NCBI RefSeq assembly: GCF_014200395.1
Contig: NZ_JACHBS010000001.1
Coordinates: 682,001-746,000, forward strand
Direction of reading: 5' to 3'
Source of the DNA: Microcella frigidaquae
GTDB taxonomy: Bacteria; Actinomycetota; Actinomycetes; Actinomycetales; Microbacteriaceae
Length of the DNA stretch: 64,000 nucleotides
The position numbers were made by a program, and so were the translations under genes. Under the pieces are notes generated by a model that was not told the DNA's origin, did not search any database, and worked only from the letters and a program-made list of their open reading frames with translations. Every line of letters starts with the position of its first letter. Position 1 is the first letter of the stretch. This document shows positions 8,709 through 18,518 of this stretch, piece by piece.

Positions 8709-9596
8709 GTGACCAAGACCCCTGATCCCGTGCAGGACATGCTCACCGCCCTGACGCTCACCAGCACCGGCGCGCGCACCCGCGAGGACATCTTCACGGC
8801 CCCCAGCCTCTGGACCCCGCAGCGCCGCGTGTTCGGCGGTCAGGTCGCGGCGCAGGCCGTGCTTGCGGCGATGCGCACCGTCGACGCCGACCGCTTCATT
8901 CACTCGATGCACGGGTACTTCCTGCGGCCCGGCGACGACGAGCAGCCGATCACCTTCTCGGTCGACCGCATCCACGACGGTCGATCGTTCTCGACCCGGC
9001 GCACGCAGGCGTACCAGAACGGCCAGCCGATCCTCTCGATGATCGCGAGCTTCCAAGACGTCGACCCCGGGCTCGAGCACCACGCCGAGATGCCCGCGGG
9101 CATCCCCGACCCGGAGTCGCTGCCGAGCGCGGCCGAGATCCTGGGCAGCATCGACCACCCGGTCGCGCAGTACTGGGCGACCCAGCGCCCGTTCGACCTG
9201 CGGCACGTGGATGCTCCCGTCTACTTCCGGCAGGGCCCCGAGGCCGTCGCCCACCAGGCCGTGTGGTTCCGCACCACGAGCCCGCTGCCCGACGACCCCA
9301 ACCTGCACCGGGCGGCGCTCGCCTACGCGAGCGACTACACGATCCTCGAGCCGATCATGCGGCGGCACGGCATCACCTGGGCCGCCCCGGGGCTCAAGAT
9401 GGCGAGCCTCGACCACGCCATGTGGTGGCACCGCTTCGCCCGCGTCGACGACTGGCTGCTCTACGTTCAGGAGTCGCCGAGCGCCCAGGGCGGCCGCGGC
9501 CTCGCACAGGGGCGCATCTTCACCCGCGACGGCATCCTCGTGGCGAGCGTCGCGCAGGAGGGCATGATCCGCCTGCCCGAGACCGACAACCGCTGA
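8709..9596 (+). CDS. tesB: Acyl-CoA thioesterase II
   Basis: A double hot-dog thioesterase of 295 residues that hydrolyses medium- and long-chain acyl-CoA to free fatty acid and CoA. The N-terminal hot-dog holds RVFGGQVAAQA and the substrate loop HSMHGYFLRPGD. The catalytic aspartate lies in ASDYTILEP, and the glutamine of the triad lies in ASVAQEGMIR at the C-terminus; the middle Ser/Thr is probably in MASLDHAMWWH. Length is standard. GTG start at 8709 is supported by the adjoining -10 box. Confidence 0.93.
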   Translation: MTKTPDPVQDMLTALTLTSTGARTREDIFTAPSLWTPQRRVFGGQVAAQAVLAAMRTVDADRFIHSMHGYFLRPGDDEQPITFSVDRIHDGRSFSTRRTQAYQNGQPILSMIASFQDVDPGLEHHAEMPAGIPDPESLPSAAEILGSIDHPVAQYWATQRPFDLRHVDAPVYFRQGPEAVAHQAVWFRTTSPLPDDPNLHRAALAYASDYTILEPIMRRHGITWAAPGLKMASLDHAMWWHRFARVDDWLLYVQESPSAQGGRGLAQGRIFTRDGILVASVAQEGMIRLPETDNR

Positions 9597-9603
9597 GGTC
9601 GGC

Positions 9604-10425
9604 GTGCGAGTCGGCGACACCCTGCCTCCCTCACGGCTCGATCGCTCGGGCTATCGGCTCGCCGTCGACGAGCGCTTCGACGGCCCCGAGCTCGATACCG
9701 CGCGCTGGCTGCCGCACTACCTGCCGCAGTGGAGCACCCCCGACCGCTCGGCGGCGCGCTACACGCTGGGGACTGACGGCACGCGCGGCCTCACCCTGCG
9801 CATCGACCACGACCAGCCAGCGTGGAGCCCCGAGTACGACGGCGAGCTGCGGGTGTCGAACCTGCAGACGGGCGTGCGGTCGGGGCCGGCGGGGTCGGGC
9901 TCGGGCCAGCATCCGTTTCGCGAGGGTCTCGTCGTGCGCACCCCGCAGCCGGAGCAACGGCTGTGGCTGCCCCACTACGGCCTCATCGAGATCAGCCTCG
10001 TGCCGTGCCTGCACCCGCGCGCACTCACCGCCCTGTGGCTGATCGGCTTCGAGAGCACGCCCGAGCAGTCGGGCGAGCTGTGCGTCGTCGAGCTGTTCGG
10101 CCGCGACATCCGCGCCGATGGAGCAGGCCGGGTCGGCGTGGGCGTGCACCCCTTCGGCGACCCCGGGCTGCGCGACGACTTCGTGCAGGTCGAGACGGCG
10201 GTCGACCTGCGGCGGGAGCGCACCTACGCGGTCGAGTGGATGCCCGGGGCCGCGCGCTTCTTCCTCGACGACGAGCTCATCGCCGAGACCGGCCAGTCAC
10301 CCGCCTACCCGCTGCAGCTCATGCTCAACCTGTACGAGCTGCCCGACGGGAACCCGCGCGACCCCGCCGAGTACCCGCTCGAGGCGCGCGTCACCGGCGT
10401 GCGGTACTCGCAACCGGTCGCCTGA
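9604..10425 (+). CDS. Glycoside hydrolase family 16-like protein
   Basis: This 273-residue protein has a beta-jellyroll pattern: an opening segment like FDGPELDTARW, central YGLIEISLVPC and a late VEWMPGAARFFLDDELI, all typical of GH16 and laminarinase-like lectin folds. The GH16 catalytic motif E-x-D-x-x-E is matched only as ELCVVE (E158-E163), with cysteine at the central aspartate position. There is no signal peptide, so it would be cytoplasmic, which is unusual for GH16. It follows tesB by 7 bases. Reduced or altered activity is likely. Confidence 0.7.
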   Translation: MRVGDTLPPSRLDRSGYRLAVDERFDGPELDTARWLPHYLPQWSTPDRSAARYTLGTDGTRGLTLRIDHDQPAWSPEYDGELRVSNLQTGVRSGPAGSGSGQHPFREGLVVRTPQPEQRLWLPHYGLIEISLVPCLHPRALTALWLIGFESTPEQSGELCVVELFGRDIRADGAGRVGVGVHPFGDPGLRDDFVQVETAVDLRRERTYAVEWMPGAARFFLDDELIAETGQSPAYPLQLMLNLYELPDGNPRDPAEYPLEARVTGVRYSQPVA

Positions 10426-10448
10426 GCGCGATCGCCGGAGCCCGCCGG

Positions 10449-10452
10449 CTAG
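10449..10452. repeat. Target-site duplication, left copy (CTAG)
   Basis: CTAG precedes the left inverted repeat of the IS5-type element and is repeated at 11760-11763 after its right end. A palindromic YTAR target fits the IS427 group. Confidence 0.75.
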
Positions 10453-10500
10453 GGCGTGTTGATCAAGAGGTTCCGCTCCTCGGTGGGTGAGTCTTGAACG

Positions 10501-11386
10501 GTGACGCGACAGGAGATCTCTGACGAGGTGTGGGCCGTGATGGAGCCGTTGATGCCGACGGTGACCGGTCGGTCGCGGCCGTGGACGGATCACCGGCTCG
10601 CTATCGAGGGGATGGCGTGGAAGTACCGGACCGGTGCGCCGTGGCGTGACGTTCCGGAACGGTTCGGGAAGTGGAACTCGATCTACAAGCGGTTCAACCG
10701 GTGGGCCGGGGACGGCACCTGGCAGAAGCTGCTCACCGAGGTGCAGAAGCAGGCCGACGCCGCTGGGGAAATCGACTGGGTCGTCTCGATCGACTCCACG
10801 ATCGCGCGCGTGCATCAGCACGGCGCGACCCTCGCCCGGGACACAGGGGGCTGTGCCGAATCACAAGAATCCGTGGTCCGAGCCGCCTGATCACGGGATC
10901 GGACGCTCCCGCGGCGGGCTGACGACCAAACTGCACCTGGTCTGCGACGGCCGCGGCCGGCCGCTGAGCATGATGATCACCGCCGGGAACATCAACGACA
11001 CCACGATGATGAGCGCGGTGCTGGAGAACATCCGCGTTCCCCGCGACGGGAAGGGCCGCCCCCGCACCCGCCCCGACCGGGTGCTCGCCGACAAGGGGTA
11101 CCCCTCAAGGGCGAACCGCGCCTGGCTCCGCGACCGGAGGATCGCGGCGACCATCACCGAGCGGGACGACCAGATCGCGCACCGCCGCAAGAAGCCGGGC
11201 CGGCCGATCGCTTTCGGCGACAAGCAGAAGGAACGCTACAAGGGACGCAACGTCGTAGAACGCTGCTTCAACCGTCTCAAGCAGTGGCGCGGCATCGCGA
11301 TGCGCTCGGACAAACTCGCCCGCAACTACCGAGCCGCCGTCAGCCTCGCCGCGGCGCTGATCTGGATCAAGACCGATCTCCGCTGA
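10501..11386 (+). CDS. IS5-family transposase, two overlapping frames
   Basis: The first frame (10501-10890) gives the helix-turn-helix N-terminus and the first catalytic aspartate in VSIDSTIARVHQH. The second frame, entered near 10850 and ending at 11386, gives the second (VLADKGYPSR) and third (VERCFNRLKQW) DDE residues. Protein similarity passes from frame 1 to frame +1 at a GGGGG run (10846-10850). Joined, the product is about 295 residues, the family norm. Either ribosomes shift at the G run, as reported for many members, or a one-base indel has broken it. Confidence 0.85.
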
Positions 11387-11696
11387 GCGCTTCGCGCTCC
11401 TGCAGCGTGCGCTCAAGCTGTCCCACCGTCGGCGCACCCGCAAAGCCGCGCTCGGTCAGATAGACCCTGCACGCCAAGTCGGCAGTGTTCCCCTGGGACG
11501 GGAACAAGTCCTGACCGTCCAGAAGAATCGTGGGCGAGCCCGCGAAACCAGAGCTCACCGCCTCAGCCTCGGTGCGGATCAACACGAACTCCACCGGAAC
11601 ATCGCCCCGTCCGATCGAGTCGAGCACCAGCCGTACTCGATCGCCCGCCTCCTGCCAATTCGGGCAATCCTCGATATGCAGCACCTGGATCTTCAC
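11367..11696 (-). CDS. Thioredoxin-like passenger protein of the IS element
   Basis: This 109-residue protein opens with VKIQVLHIEDCPNW and continues with FAGSPTILLDGQDLF and ends in GAPTVGQLERTL. That layout resembles small thioredoxin-fold proteins found near mercury-resistance genes in Actinobacteria (from memory). The active site is CPNW, with a single cysteine in place of CxxC. The GTG at 11696 is preferred over the upstream start in the inverted repeat because CGGGAG lies about 9 bases before it. Its 3' end overlaps the transposase end by 20 bp, so it belongs to the element. Role unproven. Confidence 0.65.
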   Translation of the reverse strand: MKIQVLHIEDCPNWQEAGDRVRLVLDSIGRGDVPVEFVLIRTEAEAVSSGFAGSPTILLDGQDLFPSQGNTADLACRVYLTERGFAGAPTVGQLERTLQEREALSGDRS

Positions 11697-11759
11697 ACGC
11701 CCATTCTCCCGCGCAACTCGCGGCGGCTGGCCACCCCGCACCTTCTTGATCAACACGCC

Positions 11760-11763
11760 CTAG
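11760..11763. repeat. Target-site duplication, right copy (CTAG)
   Basis: This copy doubles as the end of the SnoaL-like gene: on the minus strand it supplies that gene's TAG stop. The palindromic target left the host reading frame intact. Confidence 0.75.
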
Positions 11764-12179
11764 GCGGCGTCGGCCGCCGACGAGAGGTGCTCGTGCACGG
11801 CCACCCAGCGGCCGTCGCGGTGCGCGAAGACGATCGTCTCCCGCTCGTCAACCTCCGACACCTCGCCGCCCAGCTCGACGCGCGAGTGCACCGAGTGCGT
11901 GAAGATCGCGACGTCGCCGAGCAGCTGCACGCGGCGGTCGCTCGAGGTGCAGCCGTGCACCCGGAATCCGTCCTCGCGCTCCCACTGGGCCCACAGGGCC
12001 TCGTAGTCGGCGCGGCTCTCGAGGCGGCGGTCGGCGGTGTGGAAGACGAAGGTCGCGTCCTCGGCGAAGCCGGCGAAGTAGGCCGCTGTGCGGTGCTCGC
12101 CGAAGTCGTCGACGATCGCGTCGGCGGCGGCCAGCACGGCCTCGGTCACGGCCGCATCGGGCTGGTTCGTTCCGGTCAT
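11760..12179 (-). CDS. SnoaL/NTF2-like family protein
   Basis: A 139-residue protein with the NTF2-like cone-fold pattern: helix-rich N-terminus, [23 protein letters not shown], then beta strands ending in [20 protein letters not shown]. Family members include small isomerases, hydrolases and ligand-binding proteins. Its ATG overlaps the stop of the ureohydrolase gene (ATGA), so it is translated with it and may act on the same pathway. Its stop codon lies exactly in the CTAG duplication made by the adjacent IS. Confidence 0.8.
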   Translation of the reverse strand: MTGTNQPDAAVTEAVLAAADAIVDDFGEHRTAAYFAGFAEDATFVFHTADRRLESRADYEALWAQWEREDGFRVHGCTSSDRRVQLLGDVAIFTHSVHSRVELGGEVSEVDERETIVFAHRDGRWVAVHEHLSSAADAA

Positions 12180-13153
12180 CGTGCACTCCTCGCCTGGGCC
12201 AGCACCGAGAGCAGCTCGTAGGCCGCGTGTGCAGCGGCGATGCCGGTGATCTGGGCATGGTCGTAGGCCGGGGCGACCTCGACGATATCGGCACCGACCA
12301 GGTTCACGCCCGCGAAGCCGCGCAGCACGGCCAGCAGCTCGCGGCTGGTGAAGCCACCGGCCTCCGGCGTGCCGGTGCCCGGCGCAAAGGCGGGGTCGAG
12401 CACGTCGATGTCGATCGACACGTAGACGGGACGGTCGCCGACCCGAGCCCGCATGCGCTCGATGACGCCGGGCGCGCCGAGAGCATCCATCTCGGTCGAA
12501 TGCACGATCTGGAAGCCGAGGTCGCCGTCCTGGTCGAGGTCCTCGGTCGTGTACAGCGGGCCCCGGATGCCGATGTGCAGGCACGAGTCGGCGGCGAGCA
12601 GGCCCTCCTCCGAGGCTCGGCGGAAGGGCGTGCCGTGCGTGTAGTCCGCCCCGAAGTAGGTATCCCAGGTGTCCAGGTGCGCGTCGAAGTGCACGACCGC
12701 GATCGGGCCGTGCGTCGCGTGCATCGCCCGCAGCAGCGGCAGTGCGATGGTGTGGTCGCCGCCGAGGGTCAGCAGCGAGGCCCCGGTCTCGAGCACGCGC
12801 GTCGCGCTCTGCTGGATGCTCGCCAGCGCCTCCTCGATCGAGAACGGGTTCGCCGCGACGTCGCCGCCGTCGACGACCTGCTGCACGGCGAACGGCGAGA
12901 CATCCTGCGCGGGGTTGTAGGGGCGCAGCAGGCGCGACGACTCGCGGATGTGCGAGGGCCCGAACCGCGCGCCGGGGCGGTAGCTGACGCCGGTGTCGAA
13001 CGGCACACCGAGGATCACCACGTCGGCCGCGTCGACCTCGTCCCACCGTGGCAGACGGGCGAAGGTCGGGGCGCCGCCGTACCGGGGCACGACGGTCGCG
13101 TCGACCTGGCCCAGGTTGCCGTTCACGTGCAGGCGCGGGGTCTGCTCGTCCAT
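12176..13153 (-). CDS. Ureohydrolase (agmatinase / guanidino-acid hydrolase family)
   Basis: A 325-residue binuclear-manganese enzyme that splits a guanidino group into urea and an amine. Metal ligands are visible as H134 (GGDHT), D157, H159 and D161 (FDAHLD), and D248 and D250 (SIDIDVLDP). The substrate could be agmatine, guanidinobutyrate or a related compound. The ATG at 13153 is preferred over an upstream GTG at 13198, because GGAGAG precedes it at the right distance. It lies downstream of the NCS1 permease on the same strand, 116 bases away, and is coupled to the SnoaL-like gene. Confidence 0.88.
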   Translation of the reverse strand: MDEQTPRLHVNGNLGQVDATVVPRYGGAPTFARLPRWDEVDAADVVILGVPFDTGVSYRPGARFGPSHIRESSRLLRPYNPAQDVSPFAVQQVVDGGDVAANPFSIEEALASIQQSATRVLETGASLLTLGGDHTIALPLLRAMHATHGPIAVVHFDAHLDTWDTYFGADYTHGTPFRRASEEGLLAADSCLHIGIRGPLYTTEDLDQDGDLGFQIVHSTEMDALGAPGVIERMRARVGDRPVYVSIDIDVLDPAFAPGTGTPEAGGFTSRELLAVLRGFAGVNLVGADIVEVAPAYDHAQITGIAAAHAAYELLSVLAQARSAR

Positions 13154-13269
13154 CTGCTCAGTCTCTCCGATCGGGGGTGGAAGGGGTTCGGCCGGCACCG
13201 CGCCGCAGGGGCACGCGATGCCGGCCGAGTCGGTGCGGCCGACCCGGAGTCGCCGGGTCGACCGTCAGC

Positions 13270-14832
13270 TCAGCCCGCCCGGCGGGCGGCGGCCTTGGCG
13301 GCCGCCGAACCGTGGTCGGTGACGATCGCCTGCGGCTCACCGGCGCGCTCGCGCACCAGGCGCGGGCCCTCAGCCGGGTAGACGTAGGTCGGCTCGGGGA
13401 AGATCAGCAGGGCACCGATGTAGAGGATGGCCGCCGAACCGATCGCCACGATGAGGCTCAGGTCGACACCGCCGGCGACGGCGTTGAACGGACCCTCGAT
13501 GACCGGCGGGTAGTAGGCGAACATGAGGCCGAGCACCGCCGAGGCGATCCAGGCGACCATGCCGCGCCAGTTGACACCGGCGGTGAACCAGTAGCGACCG
13601 CCGGTCTCGCCGCGGTTGAAGACCTGGAGGTCATCGCGCGAGAACGCGCCCCGCCGCACGAAGTACCCGATCGCCATGATGACCATCCACGGGGTCGTCG
13701 TGACGATGATCGCGCCGACGAACGCGTTCACCGCTCCGAGCAGGTCGAAGAAGATGCGACCGAGCAGGATGAACAGGAAGGCGATGACCCCGATGAAGAT
13801 CGTGGCGCGCACCCGGCTGAAGCTCGGGAAGACCGACGAGAAGTCGAGGCCCGTGCCGTAGAGCGAGGTCGAGCCGGTCGAGAGACCGCCGATGAAGGCC
13901 ACCACCATGAGCAGCACCGCGTACCAGAGCGGCGAGGTCTGGATGAGCGCGAACACGTAGTCGGCCTCCCCCGCCACGAGCGTCGCCGTGGCGACACCGA
14001 AGAGGAACGGGATGATCGTGAGGCCCTGGCCGAGTGCGGTCGCGGCGAAGAGCTTGCGCGCCGGGGTCTTCGCCGGGATGTACCGCGACCAGTCGCCGAG
14101 GAAGGCGCCGAACGAGACCGGGTTCGACATCACGATGAGGGCGGAGAGCACGAAGGTGGGCAGGAAACCTCCGAGGAGGTACTCGCCGGTGCCCGCATAC
14201 GACGGGTCGAACGTGCCCGAGAAGGCGACGATCGCCAGGAGGAAGAGCACCGAGTTCGCGATGACGGCCGTCTTGTTGATCAGCAGCATGAACTGGTAGC
14301 CGTACACGACCACGATGATCACGATCAGGCCGATGAGGCCGTAGATGACCGTGCGGAGGCCGATGGAGTCGGGCACGCCGGCGAGACGGTTGAGCGCGCC
14401 GACGAGGGCGTCGCCGCCGACCCAGACCGAAATCGAGAAGAACGCGACCGCGGTCAGCAGCGAGAGGAACGAGCCGACGACGCGGCCGCGGACGCCGAAG
14501 AAGGCGCCGGAGGAGACGGCGTTGTTGGTGCCGGTCTTCGGGCCGAAGAGACCCATCGGCATGAGCACGAGGATGCCGGCCGCGAGGCCGAGCACCACCG
14601 CGCCGACGGCCTCCCAGAACGACAGGCCGAACAGGATGGGGAAGGTGCCGAGCAGCACGGTGGCGAAGGTGTTCGCGCCGCCGAACTGGATGCGCATCAG
14701 GTCGACCCAGGTCGACGTGCGGTCGGAGTCGGGCACCGTGTCGATGCCGCGCTGCTCCACCTCCGTGGCCTTGGGGCGCGGGTTCAGGGCGATGTCGTCG
14801 TACGAAGGGACAACGACTCTGTTGTCGGTCAT
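13270..14832 (-). CDS. NCS1 permease for nucleobases, hydantoins or allantoin
   Basis: A 520-residue secondary transporter with about 12 hydrophobic segments. The NCS1 family hallmark appears near the N-terminus (residues 45-105: MRIQFGGANTFATVLLG, then FGPKTGTNNAVSSGAFFG). The family imports cytosine, purines, hydantoins, allantoin or thiamine with Na+ or H+. Its place between a ureohydrolase and a cyclase-family hydrolase suggests a nitrogenous ring or guanidino substrate. A strong promoter lies 50-86 bases upstream. The C-terminus is alanine-rich and basic. Confidence 0.9.
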   Translation of the reverse strand: MTDNRVVVPSYDDIALNPRPKATEVEQRGIDTVPDSDRTSTWVDLMRIQFGGANTFATVLLGTFPILFGLSFWEAVGAVVLGLAAGILVLMPMGLFGPKTGTNNAVSSGAFFGVRGRVVGSFLSLLTAVAFFSISVWVGGDALVGALNRLAGVPDSIGLRTVIYGLIGLIVIIVVVYGYQFMLLINKTAVIANSVLFLLAIVAFSGTFDPSYAGTGEYLLGGFLPTFVLSALIVMSNPVSFGAFLGDWSRYIPAKTPARKLFAATALGQGLTIIPFLFGVATATLVAGEADYVFALIQTSPLWYAVLLMVVAFIGGLSTGSTSLYGTGLDFSSVFPSFSRVRATIFIGVIAFLFILLGRIFFDLLGAVNAFVGAIIVTTTPWMVIMAIGYFVRRGAFSRDDLQVFNRGETGGRYWFTAGVNWRGMVAWIASAVLGLMFAYYPPVIEGPFNAVAGGVDLSLIVAIGSAAILYIGALLIFPEPTYVYPAEGPRLVRERAGEPQAIVTDHGSAAAKAAARRAG

Positions 14833-14889
14833 GAGGGTCGTCTACTGGGGAAGGCAGGGGGTGGCCTGCGAGGGTGTGCAGTGCGGCTG

Positions 14890-14918
14890 ACTATAGACGC
14901 ATCTTTCCTGTCGTGCAA
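14890..14918 (-). promoter_or_regulatory. Promoter of the NCS1 permease gene
   Basis: On the minus strand TTGCAC (14918-14913) is followed after exactly 17 bases by TATAGT (14895-14890), a close match to the housekeeping consensus. Transcription would start near 14882, leaving a leader of about 50 bases. It lies in the gap shared with the divergent cyclase-family gene. Confidence 0.65.
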
Positions 14919-14930
14919 AGCTTCTTGACC

Positions 14931-15596
14931 ATGAAGATAGATCGCGTCGTCGACCTCTCCGTGCCCCTCACCGCCGAGACCCAGGTCTACCCCGGCGACC
15001 CCGAGGTGCGCTTCACACCGCACAGCACGGTTGACGCCGATGGCTTCAACCTGCTCTCCGTCGCCATGGGCTCGCAGAGCGGAACCCACGTCGACGCCCC
15101 GTACCACTTCGACGATGCGACCCCGCGCATCGACGAGCTGCCGCTCGAGCGCTTCGTCGGGCGCGGTGTGATCGTGGATGCTCGCGAGGCCGGTGAGCGC
15201 GGACGCATCACTCCCGCCCACCTCGCGCCCGTGCTGCCCCGCCTCGAGCCCGGCGTCATCGTGCTGCTGCACACCGGCTGGAGCGCGCACTACGGCACCG
15301 AGCGCTACTTCGCCCACCCGTACCTCGACCGCGAGGCGTGCGCCCTGCTGCTCGAGCACGGGGTGCGCACGATCGGCATCGACGCGATCAACCTCGACGA
15401 GACGCCCGACGAGACGCACCCGGGCGAGGGGTTCCCCTGTCACCACCTCATCGCCGAGGTCGCCGGCGTGATCATCGAGAACATGACCAACCTCGCCGCG
15501 ATCCGCAGCGCCGAGCCTCTGATCTCCGTGCTGCCCCTCGCCTTCGTCGGCGCCGACGGCGCACCCGTACGGGCCGTCGCCCTCGAGGTCGATTGA
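14931..15596 (+). CDS. Cyclase-family metal hydrolase (kynurenine formamidase-like)
   Basis: This 221-residue protein of the PF04199 type carries the metal motif GTHVDAPYHF, with H53, D55 and H59. Relatives hydrolyse N-formylkynurenine, isatin or other cyclic amides. ATG at 14931 gives the natural MKIDRVVDLS start; a frame open further upstream has no family similarity. No clear ribosome-binding site is seen. It diverges from the permease gene and precedes an XRE-cupin regulator on the same strand, so the four genes probably form one catabolic locus. Confidence 0.87.
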   Translation: MKIDRVVDLSVPLTAETQVYPGDPEVRFTPHSTVDADGFNLLSVAMGSQSGTHVDAPYHFDDATPRIDELPLERFVGRGVIVDAREAGERGRITPAHLAPVLPRLEPGVIVLLHTGWSAHYGTERYFAHPYLDREACALLLEHGVRTIGIDAINLDETPDETHPGEGFPCHHLIAEVAGVIIENMTNLAAIRSAEPLISVLPLAFVGADGAPVRAVALEVD

Positions 15597-15635
15597 CCTG
15601 CGCGACGACGAGTGCCGCGGAGAGCATCCGTCGGC

Positions 15636-15680
15636 GCTCGTCGAATCGGCGCTCGTCGAATCGGCGCTCGTCGAATCGGT
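15636..15680. repeat. Three tandem 15-bp repeats before the XRE-cupin gene
   Basis: The unit GCTCGTCGAATCGGC occurs three times head to tail (15636-15650, 15651-15665, 15666-15680); the last base of the third copy differs. The array ends 16 bases before the regulator's start codon. It may be an operator array for the regulator or a replication-slippage product. Confidence 0.85.
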
Positions 15681-15696
15681 GCGGAAGGATGGAGAC

Positions 15697-16245
15697 ATGA
15701 CCAGCGACGTCAAGATCGGTGCCCGGCTGCGCGCCGCCCGGCTCGCGCGCGGGCTCACGCTCGAGGCGGTCGGCCAGGCCGCCGGCATCAGCCAGGGCTT
15801 CGTCAGCAAGCTGGAGCGCGACCAGGTGTCGCCGTCGGTCGCCTCGCTCGTCGCCATCTGCGAGGCGGTCGGGCTGAAGGTCGGCGAGCTGTTCGAGCCG
15901 CCGCCCTCGCAGATCGTGCGCGCCGGCCAGGGCGCCCCCATCAACTTCGGAGGGGAGGGCGCCGAGGAGTTCCTGCTCACCCCCGGCACGCAGACCGACG
16001 TCGAAGTGATCCACTCGATCATCCAGCCCGGGGGCTCCGCCGGTGACGACCTCTACAGCCTCGACTGCGACGTCGAGTTCGTCTTCGTGCTGCGCGGCAG
16101 CCTCACGGTCACGCTCGCCGACGACGACCACACGCTCGACGCCGGCGACTCGATGACTTTCCGCGGGCGCGACCCGCACACCTGGCGCAACGCCTCGACC
16201 GACACGGTCAGCGAGGTGCTCTGGGTGCTGGCGCCCGCCACCTGA
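15697..16245 (+). CDS. XRE-family regulator with C-terminal cupin
   Basis: A 182-residue regulator. Residues 6-60 form an XRE helix-turn-helix (TLEAVGQAAGISQGFVSKLERD). Residues 110-175 form a cupin barrel with the DVEFVFVLRGSLTV and LDAGDSMTF strands, which probably senses a small ligand. ATG at 15697 is chosen because GGAAGG and GGAG precede it and it gives a normal MTSDVKIGARLR start. It most likely controls the adjacent permease, ureohydrolase and cyclase genes and itself. The tandem repeats just upstream are a plausible binding region. Confidence 0.88.
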   Translation: MTSDVKIGARLRAARLARGLTLEAVGQAAGISQGFVSKLERDQVSPSVASLVAICEAVGLKVGELFEPPPSQIVRAGQGAPINFGGEGAEEFLLTPGTQTDVEVIHSIIQPGGSAGDDLYSLDCDVEFVFVLRGSLTVTLADDDHTLDAGDSMTFRGRDPHTWRNASTDTVSEVLWVLAPAT

Positions 16246-16294
16246 TCGAGCGCCGTGCCGGCGCCGCGCGCGGGCGACGCGCGCGGTCGACATC

Positions 16295-16756
16295 TCAGCC
16301 GCGGAACGCCAGCGGCTCCCCCACGAACGGTTCCCAGGCCGCGCGGGCCTCGTCGGGCAGCCGCCGAGGCGCGCCCGAATCGCGGTCGACGAGCACGATC
16401 GTCGTCGCGGCCCGCACGTACAGGGTGCGCGGCTCCTGGCCGACGGGGCCGAACACTTCGTAGCAGACCTGCAGGCTCGCGCCGCCGAGGCGGCCCATCC
16501 ACAGCTCGACGTCGAGCGGCTCGCGGTGGTACGGAATCGGCGCGCGGTACTCGATCTGCTGCGCGGCGATCAGGGTGAGCATCTCCGCGCCCGCGCCCGT
16601 CTCGAGCACCGCCGTCGGCGGCGACGCGGGCCCGCCGCCCCAGAAGGCGGCGATGCGCGCCTCCTCGAGCAGGGTGAACATGCGGGCGTTGTTGACGTGC
16701 CCGTGAGCATCCAGGTCGCTCCAGCGCACGGGGATCGCGACGTGCAGGCGGGTCAT
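16295..16756 (-). CDS. Hot-dog acyl-CoA thioesterase (4HBT type)
   Basis: A single hot-dog domain of 153 residues with the YbgC/4HBT signature: VRWSDLDAHGHVNNARMFTLLEEAR, in which D14, D16 and H18-H20 form the usual active region. Such enzymes hydrolyse short- or medium-chain acyl-CoA. It lies 74 bases downstream of ettA on the same strand and may be co-transcribed with it, an arrangement I recall from other Microbacteriaceae. GAGGG serves as a weak ribosome-binding site. Confidence 0.9.
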   Translation of the reverse strand: MTRLHVAIPVRWSDLDAHGHVNNARMFTLLEEARIAAFWGGGPASPPTAVLETGAGAEMLTLIAAQQIEYRAPIPYHREPLDVELWMGRLGGASLQVCYEVFGPVGQEPRTLYVRAATTIVLVDRDSGAPRRLPDEARAAWEPFVGEPLAFRG

Positions 16757-16830
16757 CGCGCCCTCGCGCCGTGCCGCTGCGTCACGCGCGGCACCTCGTC
16801 GTCAGCCGACACACGGATGCTCCCCCGCGG

Positions 16831-18513
<1,683 letters not shown>

Positions 18514-18518
18514 GGCTC

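Larger units (their letters stand above)
10453..11759. mobile_element. IS5-family (IS427-type) element with passenger gene
   Basis: The ends are near-perfect inverted repeats: GGCGTGTTGATCAAGAGG at 10453-10470, with its complement at 11742-11759 (one mismatch). CTAG flanks both sides. The 1307-bp element holds a two-frame transposase on the plus strand and a thioredoxin-like gene on the minus strand, the two meeting tail to tail. Most IS427 elements carry the transposase only, so this one is a small transporter-type IS. It sits between the GH16-like gene and the SnoaL-like gene. Confidence 0.88.

Noticed and set aside
13048..14928. Long plus-strand frame opposite the NCS1 permease
   Set aside because: Very high Arg, Asp, Glu and Gly with no motif; the minus strand encodes a clear transporter with its own promoter.
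15636..15680. CRISPR-like array
   Set aside because: Units are directly adjacent without spacers and only 15 bp long; no cas gene is present.
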